Positions 1 to 8,287 of a DNA stretch of 64,000 nt are shown piece after piece. The DNA is from Rodentibacter sp901420285 (GTDB taxonomy: Bacteria; Pseudomonadota; Gammaproteobacteria; Enterobacterales; Pasteurellaceae), in assembly GCF_041734645.1 (NCBI RefSeq), contig NZ_CP162010.1, positions 682,001-746,000 on the forward strand, given 5' to 3'. The position numbers were made by a program, and so were the translations under genes. Numbering within the stretch: the first letter of the stretch is position 1; each line of letters opens with the position of its first letter. The notes below the pieces were generated by a model that ran no database searches, was not told the DNA's origin, and worked only from the letters and a program-made list of their open reading frames with translations.

Positions 1-37
1 GTGGGGCGATGATTTAACGTGCCGTCAGACGGGCTTT

Positions 38-49
38 CAATGCGGTGCT
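38..49 (+). repeat. Dispersed 12-mer CAATGCGGTGCT, single copy
   Basis: Perfect copy just past the 3' end of the AEC transporter gene. It is preceded at 22-34 by the palindrome CCGTCAGACGG plus GGC, a flank that recurs next to the copy near 37085, so the repeated module is longer than the 12-mer here. Confidence 0.85.
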
Positions 50-60
50 AAATCGGCAGG

Positions 61-990
61 TCACCACAACTGGTACAAGGCAATCACTAACGGCATTGTA
101 AATACGCAAAGTAGCGTGGTGACGCCGTAAATTGCACTGGCTTTTTGTGCGTTATTGCCGAAAATCAGTGCCATTTGGGTGACGGTCGCCGCGGATGGGC
201 TGGTGGTGGCGAGGAAACTGATGAGGGCAATGGTTTCGCCGTTTTCTAACCAGCCGGCAAAGCCGCAAAGTTTCACAACTGTCAACAAAAAAATCGGAAT
301 CAACAGCAAGCGGAGCGCGGTGACGAGATAGATTCGTTTGGAGGAAATGAGTTGTCGCAATGGGATCGAGGCGATTAGCATACCGGCAATCAACATGGCG
401 TTCGGGCCGATAAAAATACCCACCGCCGAAAGCGTGCCGTTAATAAAATTCGGTAATTTAATTTGCAAAGCAAATAACAGTACGCCGATAAAAATTGACC
501 ATAAATTAATATTTTTCAACATTACTTTCAGACTTAAATTGCCTTTACCGACAATGATTAAGCGCAAATGCGTCCAAAATAAAAAGGTTTGCACCACGAT
601 AAAACAGGTGGCGTAAATCACCCATTCTTTACCGAATAATGACATGACAATCGGGATAATTAAATTGCCGCCGTTGGAATAAATGGCGGTGGCGTGTTCG
701 ATGGCGTCGAGTTTTAGTACGCGTTTTAGCAAGGCGCCGATGATGATTAAGATGAAGTGTAGAAATACGGCCATGCCGAGGGAGAGCATTAAGCCTTGCA
801 GAATTTCCGGTTTGTAGTCAATTTGGAAGGCTTCAATCATAACGGCGGGGCTGATGATGTAAAGGCCGATAATGGAAAGCGGTTTGCTGTCTTCAGATTT
901 GAGTAGTTTGGCTTTTACCAAACCGTAGCCCATTAACACAATAAGTGTGAGCTCGATAATTTTGCCGCCAAGTAAAAATGCGATGTCCAT
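61..990 (-). CDS. AEC-family (auxin efflux carrier-like) transporter
   Basis: A 309-residue, almost entirely hydrophobic protein with about ten predicted membrane segments, laid out as two five-helix halves around a short polar middle, as in the AEC/MdcF/YfdV family of inner-membrane permeases. Family members export or exchange small organic acids, but the substrate cannot be read from this sequence. The segment SNGGNLIIPIVMSLFG (about residues 105-120) and a TSPSAATVTQMA segment (about 265-276) fit the conserved crossover regions of the family. The stop codon is 11 bases from a dispersed 12-mer at 38-49. The gene runs away from the IS200/IS605 element whose right end lies some 50 bases beyond its start, so the insertion lies in the gene's upstream region and may have changed its promoter. 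Confidence 0.8.
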   Translation of the reverse strand: MDIAFLLGGKIIELTLIVLMGYGLVKAKLLKSEDSKPLSIIGLYIISPAVMIEAFQIDYKPEILQGLMLSLGMAVFLHFILIIIGALLKRVLKLDAIEHATAIYSNGGNLIIPIVMSLFGKEWVIYATCFIVVQTFLFWTHLRLIIVGKGNLSLKVMLKNINLWSIFIGVLLFALQIKLPNFINGTLSAVGIFIGPNAMLIAGMLIASIPLRQLISSKRIYLVTALRLLLIPIFLLTVVKLCGFAGWLENGETIALISFLATTSPSAATVTQMALIFGNNAQKASAIYGVTTLLCVFTMPLVIALYQLW

Positions 991-1042
991 AGGAAGAAAA
1001 ACAAGAATCAGAAAAATGTTGCGTTATTAGACTACAGTTAAA

Positions 1043-1250
1043 TTGACATCCTCCTCCGCCCTAAAGGACGGGGATTCCTACTAGCTCCCACGCTTTGCGT
1101 GGGCTACTCTCGGTGGGTTCTTGCTGCTGACCTCTATTGAAGTTCACTTCACAAGCTCTACGGCTGTGTCCCAGCCTGATATGTTTACGCTTGGACGATG
1201 GCTCGCCCACGCTCCAAAATGTTTAACGCCCCAACCACATCCGCATTTTC
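1043..1250 (-). ncRNA. Probable TnpB guide RNA (omega RNA / reRNA)
   Basis: In IS200/IS605 elements the 3' end of tnpB plus the right end is transcribed as a guide RNA whose last bases come from flanking DNA. Here the segment past the tnpB stop holds a strong hairpin at 1087-1103 (CCCACGC, loop TTT, GCGTGGG) and the terminal hairpin at 1057-1072. The guide would be the roughly 16-20 bases just below 1043 on the minus strand. The boundaries are inferred from family architecture. Confidence 0.45.
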
Positions 1251-2336
1251 TGTATAGCCACATTCTACGCATTCAAAATCAGCCTGCGTTTGCCGATTTT
1301 CCTTTGCGGTATAACCGCAACAAGGGCAAGTTCGGCTTGTATTTTGCGGTGGAACAGCCACTAAAAAACCGCCTAGCCATTGCGTTTTATAGTCCAACTG
1401 ACGGCGGAACTCGAACCAAGATTGATCTAATATCGCTCGGTTTAAACTTGATTTCTGTTTCACATTCTTGCCGTGTTCTTCCGCTGTGCCTTTGGCTGAT
1501 TTGGACATATTCAACACCTGTAAATCTTCAACGTAGATCATCGCGTGGTTTTTGCTGATTTTGCTTGAAGTTTGGTGCAAGAAGTCTTTACGACAGTTAG
1601 CGATTTTGTGGTGCAATTTGGCGATTTTCGCCTTTAATTTCTGCCAGTTTTGGCTAAATTTAACCTTATTTTTAAGTCGGCGTTGTAGTTTTGCCAGTTT
1701 GCCTTTATGGGTTTTAAAGGCATTTAACGGCTCAAAATATTTACCGCTTGAAAGCGTTGCAAACCGTGCAACACCCATATCTATGCCAATTTCTCCGCCT
1801 TGATGCGTTGGGATTTCATATTCAAATTCCGTTTGAATACTGGCAAAAAAACGACCGCACTTTTGGCTCACCGTGACGTTTTTAATTTCGCCGACGACAT
1901 CGCGGCTGTTGCGATAGCGAATCCAGCCGATTTTCGGGAGATACAAGCGGTTATTTTGTTGTTCCAGTTTGCAACCTTGCGGAAAACGAAAGCTCTCTTT
2001 CAAGCCTTTTTTCTTGAATTTCGGGAAGTCAGAACGCTTTTGAAAGAAGTTTTTGAACGCACTTTCAAGGTCTTTTAACGACTGTTGAAGTACTTGAGAA
2101 TGGCAATCTTTGAGCCAAAGTAGCTCTTTTTTCCAGTGCGGAAGCAGATTGGCTATTTTCGTATAACTGAACTTGACGCTATTATCTTGCTCATATTGCT
2201 CATATTGCTCATTCTGCCAAGCCAACGCCCGATTGAAGACAAAACGAGAGCAACCACAGAACTGCTTAATTCTGCGGATTTGTTCTCCGTTTGGCATTAT
2301 TTCGAACTTAAAGGCTTGGCGTAGTTGCATTGGCAA
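1185..2336 (-). CDS. tnpB: TnpB, RNA-guided nuclease of IS200/IS605 element
   Basis: A 383-residue OrfB/TnpB protein, the normal length for the family. The RuvC-like acidic residues are all visible: D186 in GEIGIDMG, E270 in IYVEDLQV and D366 in NADVVGALN. Between the last two lies the zinc ribbon, with C337/C340 in TCPCCGY and C356/C359 in CVECGY. TnpB is an RNA-guided DNA endonuclease, the ancestor of Cas12, and helps the element persist by cutting the empty donor site; it is not needed for transposition itself. The N-terminal tract EQYEQYEQD comes from a 9-base tandem repeat near 2184-2212. An uptake sequence lies at 1854-1862. The frame is open throughout, so the protein should be active if expressed. 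Start codons at 2336 and 2330 are both possible. Confidence 0.92.
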   Translation of the reverse strand: MPMQLRQAFKFEIMPNGEQIRRIKQFCGCSRFVFNRALAWQNEQYEQYEQDNSVKFSYTKIANLLPHWKKELLWLKDCHSQVLQQSLKDLESAFKNFFQKRSDFPKFKKKGLKESFRFPQGCKLEQQNNRLYLPKIGWIRYRNSRDVVGEIKNVTVSQKCGRFFASIQTEFEYEIPTHQGGEIGIDMGVARFATLSSGKYFEPLNAFKTHKGKLAKLQRRLKNKVKFSQNWQKLKAKIAKLHHKIANCRKDFLHQTSSKISKNHAMIYVEDLQVLNMSKSAKGTAEEHGKNVKQKSSLNRAILDQSWFEFRRQLDYKTQWLGGFLVAVPPQNTSRTCPCCGYTAKENRQTQADFECVECGYTENADVVGALNILERGRAIVQA

Positions 2337-2425
2337 GGTTTAGAATATGATTTTTCCCACATTCTACACTTGGTCTATGAAAAAAAGAAACTGAAATCAG
2401 ACACGGTAGACATTGCATTTTTAAT

Positions 2426-2794
2426 ATGCACGTTCACTTAGTCTTTGTTACAAAATTCCGCCGTGATGTTTTTACGAAAGCGATTTTAGATGATCTCAAT
2501 TTGATTTTCGAAAGCGTCTGCAATGATTTTGAAGCAAAATTAGTCGAATTTGACGGCGAAGACGATCACGTTCATTTACTCATTGAATATCCGCCGAAAG
2601 TGGCAGTTTCTACGCTAGTAAACAGCCTAAAAGGTGTATCAAGTCGAATGATTAGAAAGAAAAATTATCCAAGTATCCGAAAAAAACTTTGGGGCAATCA
2701 GCTTTGGTCACCATCTTATTTTGCCGGTAGTTGCGGTGGTGTACCCATTTCAATTATTCGCCAATACATCGAGCAACAACAAACACCCGATTAG
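2426..2794 (+). CDS. tnpA: TnpA, Y1 (HUH) transposase of IS200/IS605 element, probably N-terminally frameshifted
   Basis: A 122-residue REP-type Y1 transposase core: HVHLVFVTKFRR at the start, the metal-binding HUH motif HVH at residues 48-50, and the catalytic tyrosine Y114 in IIRQYIEQQ. It cuts and joins single-stranded element ends during transposition. The ATG at 2426 has no ribosome site. In the same frame the code continues upstream as RHGRHCIFN, the usual IS200 N-terminus, back to a stop at 2378-2380. An ATG at 2377 followed by seven As lies one base out of frame and reads only a few codons before TGA. Losing one A would give a full-length start. So the copy is either broken by a one-base insertion in the A7 tract or uses slippage there. 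Confidence 0.82.
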   Translation: MHVHLVFVTKFRRDVFTKAILDDLNLIFESVCNDFEAKLVEFDGEDDHVHLLIEYPPKVAVSTLVNSLKGVSSRMIRKKNYPSIRKKLWGNQLWSPSYFAGSCGGVPISIIRQYIEQQQTPD

Positions 2795-2900
2795 TTAGCT
2801 TTGAAACGGCTACGCCGTTTGTGCCTTATATCTCCGCCCTGAAGGACGGAGTTTTACGGCACAGGGTTGATAAAAGGGCAAAATAATTTGCCCCGAAATT

Positions 2901-3239
2901 TTAAATGCAGCCGCCGCAACTGCCGCAGCGCCAATCTTCTTTGTTGACTGCACGATAAAATGCGCGCAGGGTTTGTTCTTCCAGCGGAATATTGTGTTCG
3001 TTAAACAGATCGGAAAGCCAGTCGATATTTTCTACAATCCAATCGTCTTCGCCTAAGCCTTCGCGGTATAGTTCGTCTTCCGGATCGATAAAGTTATAGA
3101 TGTTTTCCGTGCCCATATCTTGGTCGCGACGCTCGCGCGGCAGGGTAATTGGCAAATCAAGGTAGGAAATCTCCCAATGGCCTAAACAGAGCGTATTGCC
3201 GAGCATCGACCAACGGGCTTTGAAAGGATTGTCATTCAT
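2901..3239 (-). CDS. Small uncharacterised acidic protein with C-terminal CGSCGGC
   Basis: I do not recognise a named family with certainty. The 112-residue product is acidic and soluble-looking, starts MNDNPFKARWSML, contains a FIDPEDELY and LGEDDWIVEN stretch, and ends with the cysteine cluster CGSCGGCI, which could bind metal or be redox active. It resembles conserved hypothetical proteins of Pasteurellaceae. An upstream ATG at 3284 would add a hydrophobic run (FILRALIFLSTF), but a TATACT -10 element on the minus strand at 3271-3276 would place transcription start near 3264, downstream of that ATG, so I chose 3239. A perfect FNR box lies at 3320-3333 and norB is the next gene upstream, which suggests a role in anaerobic or nitrosative conditions (inference). 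Confidence 0.65.
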   Translation of the reverse strand: MNDNPFKARWSMLGNTLCLGHWEISYLDLPITLPRERRDQDMGTENIYNFIDPEDELYREGLGEDDWIVENIDWLSDLFNEHNIPLEEQTLRAFYRAVNKEDWRCGSCGGCI

Positions 3240-3319
3240 GTTAAAGGTTGAGAGAAAAATTAAAGCACGAAGTATAAATTTCAAGGAAAAGAAAACCCAT
3301 ACGGTAATGGGTTGAAAGT

Positions 3320-3333
3320 TTGATAAAAATCAA
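3320..3333 (-). promoter_or_regulatory. FNR box, perfect TTGAT-N4-ATCAA
   Basis: The 14 bases are TTGAT AAAA ATCAA, an exact match to the FNR consensus. With the TATACT -10 at 3271-3276 on the minus strand (start near 3264), the box is centred about 62 bases upstream, close to the class I position. It serves the small gene at 2901-3239, since norB is transcribed towards it and ends at a terminator first. Confidence 0.7.
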
Positions 3334-3359
3334 GATTCGGAGAAATCTATTTAAGAATA

Positions 3360-3390
3360 AAAGTGCGATGAAAAAATTTCATCGCACTTT
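3360..3390 (-). terminator. Rho-independent terminator of norB
   Basis: AAAGTGCGATGAAA and its exact complement TTTCATCGCACTTT form a 14-bp stem with a 3-base loop, with T-rich flanks on both strands. It contains an 8/9 match to the uptake sequence (AAGTGCGAT), a common terminator design in this family. Confidence 0.8.
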
Positions 3391-3418
3391 TTGTCTTTAT
3401 GATAGGTATTTTATTGCA

Positions 3419-5665
3419 TTACGCGAGTTTTTTCGGTTTAAGGAAAATCATTGTGAAGATTTGCCAGAAGAATGCTAGCGCACCGAAGATAAAGATGACA
3501 TCACCTACGATACGAATCCAACGAAGCGTACCAAAGAGCGGTTGTTGCATAAATTCTTCACTACGTGCATACCACAAACCTTCTGAGATGCTGGCATAGC
3601 CTTGGATAATACCGATTGGTAGCAAGCTTGAAACGATCATTAGTACTAAACCGGCATTTAATAACCAAAAGCCCCATTTCATTAATTTGTCGTTAAATGG
3701 TGTATCCGGACGTAAATAGCGTGCGATTAAGAAAACAAAACCGAGTGCTAAGAAGCCATATACTCCAAATAATGCTGCGTGGGCGTGTACAGCAGTAGTA
3801 TTTAAACCTTGTATGTAGTAAAGGGAGATTGGTGGATTGATTAAGAAACCAAATACCCCTGCGCCCAGCATATTCCAAAATGCCACTGCGACGAAGCAGT
3901 AAAGTGGCCATTTTAGACGTTCCATCCATGGTGCTTTTTGTTGCATAGCCCAGTGTTCCCACGCTTCATGACCAAGTAAGACCAATGGCACGACTTCAAG
4001 TGCGGAGAATGATGCTCCGACTGCAATAATTGGAGTGGTTACGCCGGCAAAGTATAAATGGTGGAAGGTGCCCGGAATACCGCCTATTAGGAATAATGCT
4101 GCTTCAGTGATAGTTGCAACTGTTGCAGTACGACGTGATACAAGTCCTAGGCTTACAAAAATAAATGAAAGCGCAGCAACCGAGAATACTTCAAAGAAGC
4201 CTTCTACCCAAAGATGCACAACCCACCAACGCCAGTATTCCATGATGGAAATATGGGTGTGTTCGCCATAGAACAACGCCGGGCCGTAGAATAAGCCGAT
4301 AGCGATAACAGATGCAAAAAATAAGGCAAGTAAGTTTTTATCACCCGGTTGTTTAAATGCATTTACTGTTCCGCGTAGCATTAATACTAACCAGAATAAA
4401 ATACCGGCGTATTTTACCGCTTGCCAGAAACGGCCTAAGTCAATAAATTCATAGCCTTGGTGACCGAACATAAAGCTTAAGTTTTCCGGCAGAATATGGG
4501 CAATCGCAAGGTAACTACCTGTGAATGAACCGATTACTAAAACGACTAATGCCCAGAAAAGTACGTCAACACCGAGTTTTTGATATTTAGGATCTTTGCC
4601 GCCATTAATAATCGGCGCTAAGAATAACCCACCGGCCAAAAATGCCATTGCAATCCAGAATAGCGCTGCTTGAATATGCCATGTGCGTACTAAGGAATAA
4701 GGCAAATATTGTGAAATATCAATACCATAGAATTCTTGTCCTTCCACTGTATAGTGCGCGACTACCGCACCTAAATTTACTTGAAGGAAGAATAAGGCCA
4801 ACACGGTAAATAGATATTTGCCGAGTGCGCGTTGTGATGGTGTAAGTTGCAGTGTTGTGAGTGGATCTGCGCTTGGTGGAATTGGATCTTTCTCATCTTG
4901 GCGTTTTTTGAATGACCAAATCCACACCACAAAACCAATACCGGCAATTAAAAATACTACGCTGGCAATTGACCAAACTACATTTTCAGGTGTCGGCACG
5001 TTATTAATTAACGGCTCGTGAGGCCAGTTATTGGTATAACTTGCATGCGTGTTTGGGCGTTCTGCAGAGGCAGTCCATGCAGTCCAGAAGAAGAATTTAG
5101 TGAGATCTTGACGAGCCTGCAAATTAGGTAAGGTGTTGTCTTTCATTGCAAAGTGCTCACGCGTCACTTTTGTCGCCGGATCATCACCGTATAGAGAAAT
5201 ATAATAAGCTGCTGTCTTTTCAATTGCGGCTAAACGTGTATTGGATAGCACTACAGTGCCATTTTCATCAACACGACTGCCACGATATTCGCGGGTTAAA
5301 CGTGCTTTTAGTAGCGTTTGTTGCTCTTCATTTAAATCGGCGAAAGGCTTGCTGTAGTCTTTTTGGGCTTCAATATCAAGCCAGTTTGTTAATTCACGAT
5401 GTAGCCAATCTGCCGTCCAGTCAGGTGCTTGGTATGCACCATGTCCCCAAACTGATCCTAGTTGCATACCGCCTGTACTTTGCCAAGCCGTTTGCCCGTG
5501 TAGAATCTCATCGTGCGTAATTACTTTTTCGCCTTGTTCTGAAACATATTGTTGTGGAATAGGTGGCGCTTCTCGATATACCTCAAAGCCATAGTAGCCG
5601 AGAATAGAGAATGCTCCTATTAACACAGCGACCAGTAAATACCAAAATTTTTTATACTGTCCCAT
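3419..5665 (-). CDS. norB: Quinol-dependent nitric oxide reductase (qNOR)
   Basis: A 748-residue single-chain nitric oxide reductase: an N-terminal extension with a membrane anchor (KKFWYLLVAVLIGAFSILGY) and a periplasmic cytochrome c-like domain lacking the CxxCH haem motif, then about 12 further membrane helices of the haem-copper oxidase fold. Candidate haem and FeB ligands are in RTWHIQAALFW, HTHISIMEYW with HLWVEGFFE, and HHLYFAGV. It reduces 2 NO to N2O with electrons from quinol, detoxifying NO or completing a denitrification branch with AniA (51696-52901). I chose the ATG at 5665, preceded by AGGAGTGATT, over an ATG 60 bases upstream that adds an unusual leader. The gene stands alone between terminators. 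I see no convincing NsrR or FNR box in its upstream region. Confidence 0.95.
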   Translation of the reverse strand: MGQYKKFWYLLVAVLIGAFSILGYYGFEVYREAPPIPQQYVSEQGEKVITHDEILHGQTAWQSTGGMQLGSVWGHGAYQAPDWTADWLHRELTNWLDIEAQKDYSKPFADLNEEQQTLLKARLTREYRGSRVDENGTVVLSNTRLAAIEKTAAYYISLYGDDPATKVTREHFAMKDNTLPNLQARQDLTKFFFWTAWTASAERPNTHASYTNNWPHEPLINNVPTPENVVWSIASVVFLIAGIGFVVWIWSFKKRQDEKDPIPPSADPLTTLQLTPSQRALGKYLFTVLALFFLQVNLGAVVAHYTVEGQEFYGIDISQYLPYSLVRTWHIQAALFWIAMAFLAGGLFLAPIINGGKDPKYQKLGVDVLFWALVVLVIGSFTGSYLAIAHILPENLSFMFGHQGYEFIDLGRFWQAVKYAGILFWLVLMLRGTVNAFKQPGDKNLLALFFASVIAIGLFYGPALFYGEHTHISIMEYWRWWVVHLWVEGFFEVFSVAALSFIFVSLGLVSRRTATVATITEAALFLIGGIPGTFHHLYFAGVTTPIIAVGASFSALEVVPLVLLGHEAWEHWAMQQKAPWMERLKWPLYCFVAVAFWNMLGAGVFGFLINPPISLYYIQGLNTTAVHAHAALFGVYGFLALGFVFLIARYLRPDTPFNDKLMKWGFWLLNAGLVLMIVSSLLPIGIIQGYASISEGLWYARSEEFMQQPLFGTLRWIRIVGDVIFIFGALAFFWQIFTMIFLKPKKLA

Positions 5666-5677
5666 AATCACTCCTAG

Positions 5678-5692
5678 ATTAACGGTGTTAAT
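5678..5692. promoter_or_regulatory. Palindrome ATTAAC-GGT-GTTAAT upstream of norB
   Basis: A perfect 6-3-6 inverted repeat 12 bases upstream of the norB start codon, next to its ribosome site. It could be a repressor operator or a small mRNA hairpin. It does not match an NsrR or FNR site I know, so the function is open. Confidence 0.3.
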
Positions 5693-5810
5693 GTTGTTTT
5701 TTATAAAAGTACATTGTTTAGGCAAAATACCTGAAAGATTTTGTTGGATATTAAGCCTTAGTGAACTACTAAAATCCTAGTGATTTAGTATGGTATTATT
5801 CTAAGGTAAA

Positions 5811-5849
5811 AAAATGCAGTTGAAAACAAAAAAGTTTCAACTGCATTTT
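5811..5849 (-). terminator. Terminator downstream of ffh
   Basis: AAAATGCAGTTGAAA pairs perfectly with TTTCAACTGCATTTT around a 9-base A-rich loop, with runs of A on the left and T on the right, so it could work in both directions. It ends ffh transcription on the minus strand. Confidence 0.8.
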
Positions 5850-5876
5850 TAATTCGCTTTTGCCGGTTTTTTCGGA

Positions 5877-7262
5877 TTAATGTCTGAACATACCTCCTAG
5901 TCCACTTAACCCGAGCCCACCGCCCATTAAGCCTTGCATGCCACGCATCATTTTCGCCATGCCGCCTTTGCGCATTTTCTTCATCATACGTTGCATTTCG
6001 TCGAATTGTTTGAGCAGTTTGTTCACGTCTTGCACCTGTGTGCCGGAGCCGAGCGCAATGCGACGGCGGCGGGAGCCTTTAATAATGTCAGGATTAGCAC
6101 GTTCTTTAAGCGTCATAGAATTAATGATGGCTTCCATTTTCACGAACATTTTGTCATCCACTTGATTTTTTATGTGATCCGGCAGGTTTTTCGCGCCCGG
6201 CAGTTTTTCCAACATGGACATCATACCGCCCATTTTTTTCATTTCGACCAGTTGATCACGGAAATCGTCTAAAGTGAATTGATCGCCTTTTTTGAATTTT
6301 TGCGCCATCTTTTCCGCTTTTTCACGGTCAACGGAACGTTCCAAATCTTCAATTAAGGAAAGCACGTCGCCCATGCCAAGAATGCGTGACGCTACACGAT
6401 CCGGATGAAATGGCTCCAAAGCATCGGTTTTTTCGCCGACTCCGAGGAATTTAATCGGTTTACCGGTAATTTGACGAATAGATAATGCCGCACCGCCGCG
6501 CGCGTCGCCGTCCACTTTGGTGAGAATCACACCGGTCAGCGGCAACGCTTCATTAAAGGCTTTTGCCGTATTTGCCGCGTCTTGCCCGGTCATGGCATCT
6601 ACGGTGAACAGGGTTTCGATAGGATTTAACGCGGCGTGAACCTGCTTGATTTCATCCATCATTTCGTGGTCAACATGTAAGCGGCCGGCGGTATCCACGA
6701 TAAGCACGTCGTAGAATTTCAACTTGGCTTCCGCCAAGGCCGCTTTGGCAATGTCCACCGGATTTTGTTTTACATCGGACGGAAAGAAATCTGCATTCAC
6801 GCCTTGTGCAAGGCTTTCCAGCTGTTTGATTGCGGCCGGGCGATATACGTCGGCAGAAACGACCAACACTTTTTTCTTGTGACGTTCGCGTAGAAATTTC
6901 GCTAATTTTCCTACGCTGGTGGTTTTACCCGCCCCTTGCAAACCGGCCATTAAAATTACGGCGGGCGGTTGAGTGGCTAAATTCAGGCTTTCATTGGTTT
7001 CGCCCATGGCATTTTCCAGTTCGCGCTGAACGATTTTTAGGAATTCTTGCCCCGGCGTTAAACTTTTATTGACTTCTTCGCCCAATGCGTTGTCTTTCAC
7101 TTTGGCGATGAATTCGCGCACTACCGGCAAGGCGACGTCGGCTTCTAATAAAGCCATACGCACTTCGCGTAAGGTGTCTTTAATATTATCTTCGGTTAAA
7201 CGGCCTTTGCCCGTAATATTACGCAGTGTTTTTGAGAGGCGATCGGATAAATTTTCAAACAT
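5877..7262 (-). CDS. ffh: Signal recognition particle protein Ffh
   Basis: The SRP54 homologue, which binds 4.5S RNA and hydrophobic signal sequences on ribosomes and targets them to FtsY at the inner membrane. Order: N domain (about 1-90); G domain with the P-loop GLQGAGKTT near residue 105, DTAGRLH and TKVDGDARGG; then the methionine-rich M domain ending in GGMAKMMRGMQGLMGGG. The 461-residue length fits the family. The chosen ATG at 7262 gives the conserved start MFENLSDRLSKTL, with AGGA at a suitable distance; another ATG six bases upstream is in frame. The gene is divergent from ypjD-corB, the same arrangement as in E. coli. Confidence 0.97.
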   Translation of the reverse strand: MFENLSDRLSKTLRNITGKGRLTEDNIKDTLREVRMALLEADVALPVVREFIAKVKDNALGEEVNKSLTPGQEFLKIVQRELENAMGETNESLNLATQPPAVILMAGLQGAGKTTSVGKLAKFLRERHKKKVLVVSADVYRPAAIKQLESLAQGVNADFFPSDVKQNPVDIAKAALAEAKLKFYDVLIVDTAGRLHVDHEMMDEIKQVHAALNPIETLFTVDAMTGQDAANTAKAFNEALPLTGVILTKVDGDARGGAALSIRQITGKPIKFLGVGEKTDALEPFHPDRVASRILGMGDVLSLIEDLERSVDREKAEKMAQKFKKGDQFTLDDFRDQLVEMKKMGGMMSMLEKLPGAKNLPDHIKNQVDDKMFVKMEAIINSMTLKERANPDIIKGSRRRRIALGSGTQVQDVNKLLKQFDEMQRMMKKMRKGGMAKMMRGMQGLMGGGLGLSGLGGMFRH

Positions 7263-7415
7263 ATTCAATCCTGTTTTTTGATGACAAAAATTGCCGTGAT
7301 TATACCGAAATTCGGGCGTTTTTCATCATTTCAAACAAATTTATAGCGAATTGAGAATGACAACGCTAGAATAAGAACCATTCTTAACATTAAGCATCAC
7401 ATCGAGACAATAAAT

Positions 7416-8198
7416 ATGGGTTTTGCCTTTTTTTCAATTTTGTTCTATTTAATCAGCGTACTGATGATTGCGCCGTCACTCGCGGCGGATAAAACCGTGC
7501 GTCGCCCGCGCAAAACGCCGTTCTTTTTGACCGCGCTTTTGGCTATTGTGTTGCATATCGCAAGCCTTTATCCTGCATTGCAGGGGCTTGCGTCGGATCA
7601 CACTTTTACGGTGGTGGAAATCAGTTCGTTGATGAGCGTCAGCAGCACCGCATTGGTCACCCTTGCCATGCCAGCGGTGAGTTCCATTTGGTTTTTATTG
7701 CCGATCGTGTTTGCTTTTTCTATCTTTAACCTAATTTTGGCAACCTTTATGCCTAGTCATATGATTCAATTATTGAATCAGGATTCGGCAATGTTGTTCC
7801 ATATCGGTTTGTCGATTTTCACTTACGCCGTGTGCTTTATTGCAATGCTTTATGCCATTCAAATCGCGTGGATTGATCGTACGTTAAAATCGAAAAAAAC
7901 CGCATTTTCACCGGTTATGCCTTCCTTAATGATGGCGGAACGTCATTTTTCCCGTTTATTTGCTGTCGGCGAATTATTGCTGACGTTTACGCTGATTTCC
8001 GGAATTTATCATTCTGTGCATGCGATGAATGCGGAAAATATTCACAAGGCGTTATTTTCATTTTTCGCTTGGATCGTATTTGGTATTGCGCTTTTCGGCC
8101 ATTGGAAACGCGGCTGGCGCGGAAAAAGGATGATTATTTACGCTGTTTCAGGTATTATCCTGCTCACGATTGCGTATTTTGGCAGTCGATTGATTTAG
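7416..8198 (+). CDS. ypjD: YpjD, inner-membrane CcsA/CcmC-like protein
   Basis: A 260-residue protein with about eight predicted membrane helices in the cytochrome c assembly (CcsA/CcmC) superfamily. Its C-terminal half carries conserved histidines in MAERHFSRLF and GHWKRGWRGKR. E. coli YpjD, also next to ffh and followed by a CNNM-family gene, has no firmly settled function; a link to haem or magnesium export has been considered because of this neighbourhood. The gene lies 89 bases before corB in the same direction and is likely co-transcribed. The ribosome site is weak (CGAGACAATAAAT before ATG), so the exact start is less sure than the gene. Confidence 0.85.
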   Translation: MGFAFFSILFYLISVLMIAPSLAADKTVRRPRKTPFFLTALLAIVLHIASLYPALQGLASDHTFTVVEISSLMSVSSTALVTLAMPAVSSIWFLLPIVFAFSIFNLILATFMPSHMIQLLNQDSAMLFHIGLSIFTYAVCFIAMLYAIQIAWIDRTLKSKKTAFSPVMPSLMMAERHFSRLFAVGELLLTFTLISGIYHSVHAMNAENIHKALFSFFAWIVFGIALFGHWKRGWRGKRMIIYAVSGIILLTIAYFGSRLI

Positions 8199-8287
8199 AA
8201 AATGAGGGCGAATTAGATTCGCCTTTATTATTCCGTCGGCAACCATGATAGCCCACGGGTATGATTAACTCACAAAAGGATTTTCCC

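Larger units (their letters stand above)
1043..2860. mobile_element. IS200/IS605-family insertion sequence with divergent tnpB and tnpA
   Basis: The two genes are divergent and lie between related terminal hairpins. At 1057-1072 CCGCCC and GGACGG flank a short loop; at 2832-2851 CTCCG and CGGAG flank CCCTGAAGGA. These GC-rich, imperfect palindromes and the terminal TTGACATCC (read GGATGTCAA on the other strand) are typical of IS605-type ends, which are recognised as single-strand hairpins rather than inverted repeats. No target duplication is expected for this family. The end near 1043 is well supported; the end near 2860 is approximate because the cleavage point cannot be read from one copy. 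Confidence 0.8.

Noticed and set aside
1121..2324. Plus-strand frames opposite tnpB
   Set aside because: They are antisense to an intact TnpB with all catalytic residues.
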